Shown here one piece after another: positions 8,202 to 16,345 of a stretch of 22,385 nucleotides of DNA. Made by a program: the position numbers and the translations under genes. The notes under the pieces are model-generated. The model worked only from the letters and a program-made list of their open reading frames with translations. It had not been told where the DNA came from and did no database searches. Positions within the stretch are counted from its first letter, which is position 1; each line of letters starts with the position of its first letter. The DNA comes from Ga0077527 sp038144955 (GTDB lineage Bacteria > Pseudomonadota > Gammaproteobacteria > Burkholderiales > SG8-41): assembly GCA_038144955.1 (NCBI GenBank), contig JAYQOT010000039.1:1-22385 (forward strand). Reading direction: 5' to 3'.

Positions 8202-8263
8202 AGCAACAGCCCGCAAAACATCGAATCACGAAACACTCAGAACCTCCCTATCAGGGCGTTTCC

Positions 8264-9199
8264 TTGACAGTCTCACCCGACATGTCCAACCGTTATACCG
8301 GTGATCTGGCCGTTTTATTTGCCGACGTTGTCGAGAGTACCGGTCTTTACCGCGCACTCGGCGATATCGAGGCGCTGAAGGTCGTCAGCGCCTGCCTGGA
8401 GGCGATGACCGGCGTGCTCCCCGAGTACCGGGGCCGGCTGGTGAAGACTTTGGGCGATGCCGTGATGTGCATCTTCCCTGACATGGACCACGCGGTCAGC
8501 GCGGCGGTGGAAATGCAGCGTGTCATCGGCAAACTGCAGCCGGGTGGCGTCCCGGTGCAGATCAGGGCGGGGGTCTATGGCGGTGCTGTGGTCATCGGCA
8601 GGGATGATGTCTATGGCGATACCGTGAACGTGGCGGCTTACCTGACCGACGCCGCCGCGCCCGGCCAGGTGCTGATTGCAGAGGAGGCGCTGTCCGATTT
8701 GAGCGCCCGCTGGCGCGACAATGTGCGGCCGCTGTTTGACGCCATCCTCAAGAGCACGCTGGCCAAAACCTCGGTCTATGAAATTCTGTGGCGTGACGAC
8801 GAGGCCGAACGCACCAATATCAACCTGAATATCACCCGCATGATCCCGCGCGACATCGGCAGCCTGCTGCTGCAGATCGGCGGCCTCGAACGCCGGGTTG
8901 ATTACTGGCATCCGTTGCTGGTGATCGGCCGTGATCCCGGGTGCGAACTGGTGATTGGGGACAACCGGACTTCACGCCGGCATGCGACGATCCGCGTGCA
9001 GCGTACGCAGTTTTATCTGGTTGATCACAGCACCAACGGGACGTTCATCACTCACGAGAATGGGGACGAGATTCACCTGGTAAGGCAGGAAATCCTGCTC
9101 GAGGGACTGGGTGAAATACGCCCGGGCTACAGCAGCAATGAATGTCCCGAGCCGTTCGTGGCCTTCAGCCGCGACCGGCGTTCAATCTATCGCGTCTGA
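8264..9199 (+). CDS. Class III nucleotide cyclase with C-terminal FHA domain
   Basis: 311 residues from TTG at 8264 (AGGG seven bases before); an ATG at 8282 is the alternative and removes six residues. The N-terminal two thirds is a class III cyclase domain: metal aspartates Asp21 (LFADVVES) and Asp65 (KTLGDAVM), and adenine-selecting Lys61 and Asp115 (VYGDTVN context), suggest ATP as substrate. Asn122 of the catalytic Asn/Arg pair is kept, but the transition-state arginine four residues later is Tyr126 (VNVAAYL). Activity may therefore be low or lost. From about residue 222 an FHA domain follows with GRDPGCELVIGDN, SRRHA and STNGTF, which normally binds phosphothreonine. No membrane segment or signal peptide is seen, so it is cytosolic. 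A phospho-dependent switch on cAMP formation, or a purely regulatory pseudo-cyclase, are both possible. The 3' end overlaps the convergent oxidoreductase gene by 13 bases. Confidence 0.9.
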   Translation: MTVSPDMSNRYTGDLAVLFADVVESTGLYRALGDIEALKVVSACLEAMTGVLPEYRGRLVKTLGDAVMCIFPDMDHAVSAAVEMQRVIGKLQPGGVPVQIRAGVYGGAVVIGRDDVYGDTVNVAAYLTDAAAPGQVLIAEEALSDLSARWRDNVRPLFDAILKSTLAKTSVYEILWRDDEAERTNINLNITRMIPRDIGSLLLQIGGLERRVDYWHPLLVIGRDPGCELVIGDNRTSRRHATIRVQRTQFYLVDHSTNGTFITHENGDEIHLVRQEILLEGLGEIRPGYSSNECPEPFVAFSRDRRSIYRV

Positions 9200-10080
9200 C
9201 CCGAAGCAAAGTCGGCGAGTCCGTTGATGATGGAGCGGCCGTCACGTCCCTGCGCGCGCGCCTCTTCGGGCGATTCCTTCCCCAGGGGCGTCTGCGCAAT
9301 CATTTCGTACATGTCGGCAGCGCCTAGCAGGATGCGCGGGGTCAGATCGACGCCCTCGAAGGTCTTGGCGATTTCGTTCATTTCCGGAATCCAGCGATAG
9401 GCTTTGGGCGGCATGACCGTGCACCGGCTGAGCACCCAGTTGCGGTTGTCGGCGGCGCTCCCCAGCAGTTCGCGGTCCAGCGCTTCATCCACGCCGAGGC
9501 GCCGCGCGGCCATCAGCATTTCGACGCCGAGGGCGACAGCGCCCTTGGTATAGGAGGCATAGCACATCTTGATCGCGGAGGCGTCACCGATGCGTTCGCT
9601 CATGACGCGGACATCAATGCCGGGTGTGGCCAGCGTTTGCAGTTGCGTGGCTTCGGGGCCTGATACGTAGAGCCGCATGCTCGCCTTGCCGCGCGGCGGC
9701 GGTCCGATGATGCCGCCGTCGACGCAACTGCCGCCCGCGGCACGGATGATGCCGTCGATTTCCCTGGCCGTCTGTGGCGCCACCGCGTTGCAGTCCACAA
9801 ACAGGCAGCGACGACCGGTTTTCCTGAGGGCTGCTGCCGCTGCGCGGGCATTATCGACTGCTGCTGCCGGGTTGAGGATGGACAGCAGGACGTCGCAGGT
9901 CTCGATCACTTTCTGCATGGAACCGCAATCATTGAGACCGGCTTCGCGGGCGAGGGTCCGGGTGCGTTCGCTGCGGCCTTCCAGCGCGGTGTGGACGGAA
10001 AAGCCGCTGCTTTTCAGGGAAGCGGCTACTGCCTGGCCCATGTCGCCGGGGCTGATGACTCCGATGTTGTTGAATTTCAT
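9187..10080 (-). CDS. NAD(P)-dependent oxidoreductase, 6-phosphogluconate dehydrogenase superfamily with DUF1932 domain
   Basis: 297 residues from the ATG at 10080, which has GGA about nine bases upstream on its strand; the frame is open a further 90 bases but that part lacks family features. The N terminus (IGVISPGDMGQAVAASL) is a Rossmann dinucleotide site of the beta-hydroxyacid dehydrogenase type, in which the common GLGxMG appears as SPGDMG. The middle carries the substrate-side pattern VDGGIIGPPPRG, and the lysine in ASAIKMCYASYTKG sits where the catalytic lysine of the superfamily lies. The C-terminal helical region resembles DUF1932. It should reduce or oxidise a small hydroxy or keto acid, substrate unknown. 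It is divergent from the MFS gene. Confidence 0.85.
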   Translation of the reverse strand: MKFNNIGVISPGDMGQAVAASLKSSGFSVHTALEGRSERTRTLAREAGLNDCGSMQKVIETCDVLLSILNPAAAVDNARAAAAALRKTGRRCLFVDCNAVAPQTAREIDGIIRAAGGSCVDGGIIGPPPRGKASMRLYVSGPEATQLQTLATPGIDVRVMSERIGDASAIKMCYASYTKGAVALGVEMLMAARRLGVDEALDRELLGSAADNRNWVLSRCTVMPPKAYRWIPEMNEIAKTFEGVDLTPRILLGAADMYEMIAQTPLGKESPEEARAQGRDGRSIINGLADFASGQTR

Positions 10081-10208
10081 GCGCTTTGTTCCGCAGGTGG
10101 GGATTGGTGATGCGATAAAATACACGTCCGCGCATTCGCCCGCCAAGAACATTTTCGATTCCTGATGCACATTCCGCGACCTGGTCGCGCCTGCAAGGCG
10201 CGGTTCCC
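10081..10208. promoter_or_regulatory. Divergent intergenic region between oxidoreductase and MFS genes
   Basis: These 128 bases must hold promoters for both directions. On the + strand GATAAAAT contains a -10-like hexamer TAAAAT (10116-10121), but no good -35 element lies at 16-18 bases from it. AAGG at 10195-10198 is the probable ribosome site of the MFS gene. I see no clear operator repeat. Confidence 0.3.
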
Positions 10209-11399
10209 GTGCTGAACATGCCGGCGATTTTTCGCGTCGTGTTGCTGAGCGTGCTCACGCACACTGCCTTCAAGGGCAGCAAGGTGCTGATGTCGCTGTC
10301 GGCCCTGGAACTGGGCGCCAACGAATTTTTCGTCGGCGTGCTGTTTTCTACCTATGCGCTGTTTCCGCTGCTGCTGTCGGTTTACGCCGGAAAGATTTCG
10401 GATCGCATCGGTTTCCGCAAGCCGATGCTCTTCGGTGCCGTGGGCCTGCTGGCCGGGCTTTCGCTGCCGTTCCTGGTGCACCGGCTTGAGGTGCTGTACA
10501 TCTCCGCTGCACTGATCGGCTTTTGCTACATTTTTTACACCGTGTCGATACAGCACCTGATCGGTGCGATGGCCGAGGGCATGGAGCGCACCCGGAATTA
10601 CAGCTGGTTCAGCCTCGGCGTCGGCATCACTGCACTGCTCGGTCCCACGGCCGCTGGGGTGCTGATCGATGCAGTCGGCCATCGTTCGACTTTCGGCCTG
10701 CTGGGTGTGCTGCCTGTGGTGCCGGTGTTGCTGCTGGCTTTTTATCCGGGATGGCTGCCGGCTACCACGCAACATCAGCACGGTGCCACCGACAAATCGA
10801 ACCATCGCTTCGCCGATCTGCTGCGCAACCGGCCGCTGCGGCGTGCCCTGATCGTGGCCGGCATTATCGAAACCGGGCTTGAACTCTACAATCTGCTGCT
10901 GCCGATCTACGGTCATCGCATCGGGCTCAGCGCCACCGAGATCGGATTGATCCTGGGGGCTTTCGGTCTGGCTTTGCTGCTGGTGCGCGCGCTGATGCCG
11001 CATCTGGTCAAACGTTCGAGCGAAGAACGGGTGCTGGCAGCGTCGCTGATGCTGGCGACGGTGGTCTGCCTGGTATTCCCGTTCGTGAAGGGTTTTGTCA
11101 CGCTGCTGCTGATATCGTTCTTGATGGGGGTGGGTCTGGGTTGCGGCAGTCCGCTGTCGATGATGCTGGCTTATAACCGTGCACCGGCAGGGCGCTCGGG
11201 CGAAGCCATGGGATTGCGCCAGATGGCCAACAAGGGCACCGAAATCCTGGTGCCGTTCGTTTTTGGTTCACTGAGCACGGCTTTCGGCATGGTGCCGGTG
11301 TTCTGGCTGGATGCGGTATTGCTGGCGATCGCAGGCTGGCTGATGCGTCGCGATGCGGTGCAGCGGGCGGGCACGGTGACGCCCGGCAAAGAACACTGA
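10209..11399 (+). CDS. Major facilitator superfamily transporter (DHA1-like)
   Basis: 396 residues with about twelve hydrophobic segments, the normal size for the family. The loop between helices 2 and 3 carries the MFS motif A pattern (AGKISDRIGFRKP), and the second half contains the repeated loop LMPHLVKRSSEERV. It should export or import a small solute by proton coupling across the inner membrane; the substrate cannot be told. GTG at 10209 is preferred because AAGG lies ten bases before it; ATG at 10218 is the alternative and loses three residues. The stop overlaps the next start (TGATG at 11397-11401), so it is translationally coupled to the hydrolase and gamma-glutamyltransferase genes. 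Confidence 0.88.
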   Translation: MLNMPAIFRVVLLSVLTHTAFKGSKVLMSLSALELGANEFFVGVLFSTYALFPLLLSVYAGKISDRIGFRKPMLFGAVGLLAGLSLPFLVHRLEVLYISAALIGFCYIFYTVSIQHLIGAMAEGMERTRNYSWFSLGVGITALLGPTAAGVLIDAVGHRSTFGLLGVLPVVPVLLLAFYPGWLPATTQHQHGATDKSNHRFADLLRNRPLRRALIVAGIIETGLELYNLLLPIYGHRIGLSATEIGLILGAFGLALLLVRALMPHLVKRSSEERVLAASLMLATVVCLVFPFVKGFVTLLLISFLMGVGLGCGSPLSMMLAYNRAPAGRSGEAMGLRQMANKGTEILVPFVFGSLSTAFGMVPVFWLDAVLLAIAGWLMRRDAVQRAGTVTPGKEH

Positions 11400-12250
11400 T
11401 GCGCCGCCTGGCTGTCTTGGTGATGATTTCCTCTCTGGCAGCCGGAAGTGCATGGTCCGCCGCGGTGGATACGGTTCATTTCAGAAGCGCTGACGGCAAA
11501 ACGGAGCTGACCGGCTATCTGTTTGTGCCCGCGGGTAATGGGCCACATCCCGCGGTGGTCATGCTGCATGGCCGTTCCGGTCCCTATTCGTCGTTGAAGC
11601 GGGGGCAGCACGATGCTGATGCCTTGAGCCAGCGTCACCTGATGTGGGGCCGCTTCTGGGCGGAGCGGGGCTATCTCGCGCTTCACGTCGACAGTTTCGG
11701 CCCCCGCGGCTACGGTGACGGTTTCGCGCGGAATTCCTACGCCAGTCGTCCGCCGGAGGTCAGTGAGCAGACCGTGCGTCCTCTGGATGCCTATGGCGCA
11801 CTGGCTTATCTGCGCAGTCGCCGCGACGTGGCGGCCGACCGCATAGGCGTGCAGGGGTGGTCCAACGGCGCAATGACGGTGCTGGCTGCGCTGGGACCAA
11901 GGCTGCCGGGCCGCAGCGATGCCTCGCCGGCCAGCGGCTTTGGTGCAGCCATTGCGCAGTATCCAAGCTGCCGATTCCAGAATGCCGAACCCGGTTATGC
12001 GCCTTACGCACCGCTGCTGATGATGGTGGCAGAGGAGGATGCAGAGGTCTCGCCGGTGGTGTGCAGGAGTTTCGCCGAAAAGCTCCAAAGCCGCGGTGTT
12101 GCATTGGAGTTTAAATGGTATGACGGCGCCCATCATGCTTATGACGATCCCGGCAGGACACGGCAGAGTCATGAACCGAACCGGCTCGCATTGCAGGACA
12201 CCCTGAAGCGTGCGGAGGAGTTCTTCGCACGCCACTTGCGCGGCAAATGA
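11399..12250 (+). CDS. Exported dienelactone-hydrolase-family alpha/beta hydrolase
   Basis: 283 residues. A signal peptide (MRRLAVLVMISSLAAGSAWSA) predicts export to the periplasm. The alpha/beta-hydrolase core shows the oxyanion strand VVMLHGRSGPY, the nucleophile Ser155 in the elbow GWSNG, the acid Asp214 in VAEEDAEV and the base His246 in GAHHAYDD. The nucleophile is Ser rather than the Cys of classical dienelactone hydrolase, so a general esterase or acyl hydrolase is more likely than a chloroaromatic enzyme. Cys1983-type extra residues are not visible; the substrate is unknown. Start and stop overlap both neighbours (TGATG before, ATGA after), pointing to one operon with the MFS transporter and gamma-glutamyltransferase. 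Confidence 0.87.
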   Translation: MRRLAVLVMISSLAAGSAWSAAVDTVHFRSADGKTELTGYLFVPAGNGPHPAVVMLHGRSGPYSSLKRGQHDADALSQRHLMWGRFWAERGYLALHVDSFGPRGYGDGFARNSYASRPPEVSEQTVRPLDAYGALAYLRSRRDVAADRIGVQGWSNGAMTVLAALGPRLPGRSDASPASGFGAAIAQYPSCRFQNAEPGYAPYAPLLMMVAEEDAEVSPVVCRSFAEKLQSRGVALEFKWYDGAHHAYDDPGRTRQSHEPNRLALQDTLKRAEEFFARHLRGK

Positions 12251-13929
12251 TGAAGATGCTGACCGGCATGATACGGGGTCTGCGCAATGCGCTGCTCGCG
12301 CTGGTGTTGTGCGGGTTTGTTCTTGCGCATGCGTCCGAGGTGGCGCGCTCGGCGATTGCCTCCGCACATCCGCTGGCAACAGCTGCGGGCGAATCGGTGC
12401 TGGCGCAAGGCGGTAATGCCTTCGATGCCGCCGTGGCGGTGGCGGCGGCACTGGCGGTGGTGGAACCTTATTCCTCGGGATTGGGCGGTGGCGGTTTTTT
12501 CCTGTTGCACCGTGCGGCTGATAACCATCAGGTCATGATCGATGCGCGCGAGACCGCACCGTCTGGCCTGTTGCCTGGTCATTTTTTCTCTGCTGACGGC
12601 CGACCGATCGAAGGTGCGACGACACGTGGCGGTACGGCGGCGGCCATTCCCGGCACGCCGGCTGCACTGGTTCATCTCGCCCGGCGCTACGGCAAGCTGC
12701 CGCTCCCGGTCACCCTGCAACCGGCGATTCGCCTCGCCGGTGAAGGTTTTGCCGTTGACCGTCGCTATGCGCGTATTGCACAGCTTCGCGTCGCGATGTT
12801 GCGCGAGTCGGCCGGGACTCAGGTGTTTCTCGACAACGGTGCAGTGCCGGCTCCGGGATACCGGCTGCGCCAGCCTGACTTGGCGGTCACGCTGGAGCGC
12901 ATCGCGCGTGAGGGTGAAGCGGGTTTCTACCAGGGAGCGGTTGCGCAGGGGCTGGTTGCTGCAGTCAATGCCGCGGGCGGCGTGTGGCGGATGGAAGATC
13001 TCGCTGCATACCGCGTCATTGAGCGCGAGCCCGTCCGCTTCCGCTATCGCGATGCGACCATCACCAGTGCGGCGTTGCCATCCGCCGGCGGCACTGCCCT
13101 TGAACAGGCGCTCGGCATGCTTGAGCATTTCGACGTCGGGGGCCTGCCGGAAACAGAGAGGGCGCACCTGGTGGCGGAGGTGTTGCGCCGGGCGTTCCGT
13201 GATCGGGCACTGTTGGGTGATCCCGAAAGGGTGGTGTTGTCAGCTCTGGGAATAACAAAAAAAGATTATTTAAAACAACAAGTTAATTCAATCAACCGGG
13301 ATCGGGCCAGTACTCTGCCATTGCCGGTGGAGCGAGGTCGAGAGGGCAGTTCCAACACCACGCATTTTTCAGTCGTTGACCGTGACGGGAACCGGGTCGC
13401 GGCGACGCTGACCATCAACCTGTTGTTCGGCTCCGGCGTGGTCGGCCGCGGCACCGGGGTGCTGCTCAACAACGAGATGGATGATTTCACGCTGCGCTCC
13501 GATGTCGCCAACAGCTTCCGTCTGCGCGGTGGCGCAGCCAATGCCATCGCACCTGGTATGCGTCCGCTGTCGAGCATGACGCCGACGTTTGTCGAAGACG
13601 GCAAAGGCGTGCTGGTGCTGGGGGCTCCGGGCGGTTCGCGCATCATCAGTCAGGTGCTGTTGGCGATCCTGGAGTACCTGCGCCAGTCCGATGTCGATGT
13701 TGAGCGGCTGGTGGCGATGCCGCGCTACCATCATCAGTACTGGCCGGACCGGATCGAGATCGAACCCGAGGGTTTCAGCGACGAGTGGCGCGCTGCATTG
13801 CGGGCGAAAGGCCATCAGTTCCGGGTGGTGAACCGCAAATGGGGCAACATGCAGGCGGTTTTCCTGCCGCGCAGCGGACCGGCGCGTGCCGCAAGCGATC
13901 CCCGCGGCAACGATGTGGCGTGGTACTGA
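12247..13929 (+). CDS. ggt: Gamma-glutamyltransferase (glutathione hydrolase), periplasmic
   Basis: 560 residues with an N-terminal export signal (LRNALLALVLCGFVLAHA). The precursor cleaves itself before a threonine: Thr371 in NTTHFSVVDRDGN matches Thr391 of E. coli Ggt and would be the N terminus of the small subunit. Other family marks are SSGLGGGGFF, LLNNEMDDF, the oxyanion serines in RPLSSMTPT and GAPGGSRI near the C terminus. The enzyme cleaves the gamma-glutamyl bond of glutathione and its conjugates in the periplasm. The ATG at 12247 overlaps the hydrolase stop (ATGA). Oddity: 45 bases at 13252-13296, about 120 bases before the Thr codon, are strongly AT-rich and use codons (ATA, TTA, AAA, TCA) unlike the rest of the gene. 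The reading frame remains intact. Confidence 0.93.
   Translation: MMKMLTGMIRGLRNALLALVLCGFVLAHASEVARSAIASAHPLATAAGESVLAQGGNAFDAAVAVAAALAVVEPYSSGLGGGGFFLLHRAADNHQVMIDARETAPSGLLPGHFFSADGRPIEGATTRGGTAAAIPGTPAALVHLARRYGKLPLPVTLQPAIRLAGEGFAVDRRYARIAQLRVAMLRESAGTQVFLDNGAVPAPGYRLRQPDLAVTLERIAREGEAGFYQGAVAQGLVAAVNAAGGVWRMEDLAAYRVIEREPVRFRYRDATITSAALPSAGGTALEQALGMLEHFDVGGLPETERAHLVAEVLRRAFRDRALLGDPERVVLSALGITKKDYLKQQVNSINRDRASTLPLPVERGREGSSNTTHFSVVDRDGNRVAATLTINLLFGSGVVGRGTGVLLNNEMDDFTLRSDVANSFRLRGGAANAIAPGMRPLSSMTPTFVEDGKGVLVLGAPGGSRIISQVLLAILEYLRQSDVDVERLVAMPRYHHQYWPDRIEIEPEGFSDEWRAALRAKGHQFRVVNRKWGNMQAVFLPRSGPARAASDPRGNDVAWY
13252..13296 (+). other. AT-rich block with A7 run inside ggt
   Basis: Fifteen successive codons contain only 8 G or C in 45 bases, in a gene otherwise well above 60 % GC. 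An A7 tract lies at 13257-13263. The encoded segment ITKKDYLKQQVNSIN falls in the region just before the autoprocessing site where family members vary in length. Frame is kept. Confidence 0.9.
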
Positions 13930-14003
13930 ATTTCCGCCGCCTCTGAAGCACCGGTTATTGCGGGAACGACCCGCTACCGCGGCCTCCTGTATCATGGAGC
14001 ACG

Positions 14004-14972
14004 ATGAAGACGACTTTTCTTGATTTCGAACAGCCGATTGCCGATCTTGAAGCCAAGATCGAGGAATTGCGTTTCGTGCAGGATGATTCCGCGCTGGACA
14101 TTTCTGAGGAAATCGGCCGCCTGCAGAAAAAAAGCCAGTCGCTGACCAAGGATATCTATTCGAAACTGACGGCGTGGCAGATTGCCCAGGTCGCCCGTCA
14201 TCCGCAGCGGCCGTACACGCTGGATTACATCAACGGCCTGTTTACGGATTTCGAGGAACTGCATGGTGACCGCGCCTATGCCGACGATCCTGCGATTGTC
14301 GGCGGTCTGGCACGCTTCGGCGGCCAGACCGTGGTGGTGATGGGGCACCAGAAGGGTCGCGATACCAAGGAAAAGATTTACCGCAATTTCGGCATGCCGC
14401 GTCCCGAGGGCTATCGCAAGGCGTTGCGCCTGATGAAGCTCGCCGAGAAGTTCTCGGCGCCGGTGTTCACTTTCATCGACACGCCCGGCGCCTATCCCGG
14501 CGTCGGTGCCGAAGAGCGCGGCCAATCGGAAGCCATCGGAAGGAATCTTTATGCGATGGCAGCGCTGAAAACGCCGGTGATCTGCACCGTGATCGGCGAA
14601 GGCGGTTCCGGCGGCGCGCTGGCGATTGCCGTGGGTGACGTGACGCTGATGCTGCAGTATTCAACCTATTCGGTGATTTCGCCTGAAGGTTGTGCGTCGA
14701 TCCTGTGGAAGAGTGCCGAGCGGGCGGCCGACGCGGCGGAAACGCTGGGCATCACGGCCACGAGGCTGAAAACACTGGGCCTGATCGACAAGATCGTCAA
14801 TGAACCTCTGGGCGGGGCACACCGCGATACTGATGCGATGATGCAATCGCTGAAAAAAGCGTTGCAGGACAGCTGGCGACAGTTGCGTGACACACCGGCC
14901 GACAGGCTGACCGAATCCCGCTTCGAGCGGCTGATGGGCTATGGTCAGTTCAAGGAAACCGCTGACCGCTGA
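14004..14972 (+). CDS. accA: Acetyl-CoA carboxylase carboxyltransferase subunit alpha
   Basis: 322 residues, normal for AccA. The N terminus (TTFLDFEQPIADLEAKIEEL) is the typical coiled start. Family blocks LHGDRAYADDPAIVGG, GHQKGRDTKEK, FGMPRPEGYRKALR, FIDTPGAYPGVGAEERGQ and GEGGSGGALAI are all present; the glycine-rich loops bind carboxybiotin and acetyl-CoA. With AccD it transfers the carboxyl group to acetyl-CoA to form malonyl-CoA, the first step of fatty acid synthesis. GGAG (13991-13998 region) precedes the ATG at 14004. It is followed after 48 bases by tilS, an adjacency often seen in proteobacteria. The 74 bases before it hold a short GCGGG/CCCGC repeat but no clear promoter. Confidence 0.97.
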   Translation: MKTTFLDFEQPIADLEAKIEELRFVQDDSALDISEEIGRLQKKSQSLTKDIYSKLTAWQIAQVARHPQRPYTLDYINGLFTDFEELHGDRAYADDPAIVGGLARFGGQTVVVMGHQKGRDTKEKIYRNFGMPRPEGYRKALRLMKLAEKFSAPVFTFIDTPGAYPGVGAEERGQSEAIGRNLYAMAALKTPVICTVIGEGGSGGALAIAVGDVTLMLQYSTYSVISPEGCASILWKSAERAADAAETLGITATRLKTLGLIDKIVNEPLGGAHRDTDAMMQSLKKALQDSWRQLRDTPADRLTESRFERLMGYGQFKETADR

Positions 14973-15020
14973 CGCGGTGGCGCACATGCATCGCGGCGAG
15001 CACCTAACGCCATTCCGCTA

Positions 15021-16337
15021 ATGGATGCGCTGGCGACACGTGTTCAATCAGTACTGCGTCAACATGTACCCTCCGGCGGGCATCTGCTGCTCGGCCTCAG
15101 CGGCGGCATTGATTCGGTGGTGCTGCTGCATGTGCTTGCGCGCGGACTGCGCTTGTCTCCATCGCGTCTCACAGCGCTCCATGTGAACCATCAATTGAGT
15201 CCCAACGCTGCGCGCTGGGCCGGATTCTGTGGCCGGCTTTGCACCAGGCTGGGATTGCCGCTGCGGTCCGTCATGGTCGAAGTCAAACGCGGCAACAGTA
15301 CGGAAGCCGCAGCGCGTGCCGCGCGCTATCGTGCGTATGCTTCGCAGCCTGCGGATTTCGTTTTGCTTGCCCACAACCGTGACGACCAGGCCGAAACGCT
15401 GCTGTTGCAGTTGCTGCGCGGTGCGGGGCCGCGCGGACTGGCGGCGATGGGTGTGCTGAAGCCGGCTGCCGGGGCAATGCCGCCTGTGCTGCGACCGCTG
15501 CTCGATGTACCGCGAGCTGATATCGAGCGCTATGCCCGGCGTCACCGCCTGCGCTGGGTCGAGGACGAAAGCAACGAGGATCGTTACTACCTGCGCAACT
15601 TTCTGCGTCATGAAGTTCTGCCCTTGCTTGAATCGCGTTTTCCGGGAAGCGGGGCGACGCTGGCGCGAGCTTCGCGTCACCAGGCTGAAGCCTCGGAGTT
15701 ACTCGATGTACTGGCGCGTAATGATCTGGGGCGCCTGGCTCCCGGCCGGTCCTTGCCGGTGGCAAGGCTCGTGCGGCTGGAACCAGCGCGCGCGCGCAAT
15801 GCTTTGCGCGGTTTCCTGCGCCTGAATGGCATGGCCATGCCCGAGGCGGATCGCCTGGAGGAAGCGTTGCGCCAGTGCACTTCGGCCCGGCGTGATGCCC
15901 AGGTTTGCGTTGATCTGGGGGAGGCGGAATTGCGCAGGTACCAGGACGAGCTATATCTCGTGCGTCCTTTGCCTGTATTGAAACCCGAATGGGAGCAGGT
16001 GTGGGACGGCAGACTGCTGCGGTTACCGCAACTGGGCGGGACGCTGAAGATGGTGCGCCGTAAAGGGCAGGGCATTTCCGCGTACTGGCTGGAACAGGGC
16101 GCTTTGATCGTGCGTGCCCGGCGCGGTGGAGAGTCGCTGAGGTTGCGGGCAGGTGCGCATTCACGCACTGTACGCAATCTGCTGCAGGAGGCAGGGCTGC
16201 CGCCATGGGTCCGGGAACGCCTTCCGTTCATCTGGCTGGACGGGCAACTGGTGGCTGTTCCGGGTGTGGGTATAAACGTGGATTTTCAGGCTCGCCGCAC
16301 CGAAATGGGGTTTTCGCCGGACTGGTCATGTAATTGA
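15021..16337 (+). CDS. tilS: tRNA(Ile)-lysidine synthase
   Basis: 438 residues, the length of the long proteobacterial form with the C-terminal substrate-binding domains. The N-terminal PP-loop SGGIDS is at residues 27-32, followed by ALHVNHQLSPNA, the LLAHNRDDQAET block and VEDESNEDRYYLRNFLRHEVLP, all diagnostic for TilS. It uses ATP and lysine to convert C34 of the CAU-anticodon isoleucine tRNA to lysidine, changing both codon reading and charging; it is essential in most bacteria. The C-terminal part (SLRLRAGAHSRTVRNLLQE) matches the TilS C domain. No ribosome site is clear before the ATG at 15021. The stop codon lies inside an inverted repeat (16321-16342). Confidence 0.96.
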   Translation: MDALATRVQSVLRQHVPSGGHLLLGLSGGIDSVVLLHVLARGLRLSPSRLTALHVNHQLSPNAARWAGFCGRLCTRLGLPLRSVMVEVKRGNSTEAAARAARYRAYASQPADFVLLAHNRDDQAETLLLQLLRGAGPRGLAAMGVLKPAAGAMPPVLRPLLDVPRADIERYARRHRLRWVEDESNEDRYYLRNFLRHEVLPLLESRFPGSGATLARASRHQAEASELLDVLARNDLGRLAPGRSLPVARLVRLEPARARNALRGFLRLNGMAMPEADRLEEALRQCTSARRDAQVCVDLGEAELRRYQDELYLVRPLPVLKPEWEQVWDGRLLRLPQLGGTLKMVRRKGQGISAYWLEQGALIVRARRGGESLRLRAGAHSRTVRNLLQEAGLPPWVRERLPFIWLDGQLVAVPGVGINVDFQARRTEMGFSPDWSCN

Positions 16338-16342
16338 CCAGT
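16321..16342. repeat. Perfect 8-bp inverted repeat over the tilS stop codon
   Basis: ACTGGTCA (16321-16328) and TGACCAGT (16335-16342) are exact reverse complements with a six-base loop. The tilS stop TGA is the first triplet of the right arm. No T tract follows, so it is not a standard rho-independent terminator; it could be an RNA hairpin protecting the 3' end or a protein-binding palindrome at the edge of the TRAP control region. Confidence 0.6.
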
Positions 16343-16345
16343 AGG

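Noticed and set aside
8264..8300. TTGACA at 8264 as a -35 box with TATACC downstream
   Set aside because: The spacing to TATACC is about 25 bases and the elements lie within the cyclase coding start.
12169..13167. Long open frame on the minus strand opposite the hydrolase and ggt
   Set aside because: It is rich in Arg, His and Gln with no family motif, as expected for the antisense of a GC-rich gene with clear catalytic motifs.
13961..13975. GCGGG/CCCGC repeat as a terminator after ggt
   Set aside because: The stem is only five base pairs and no T tract follows.
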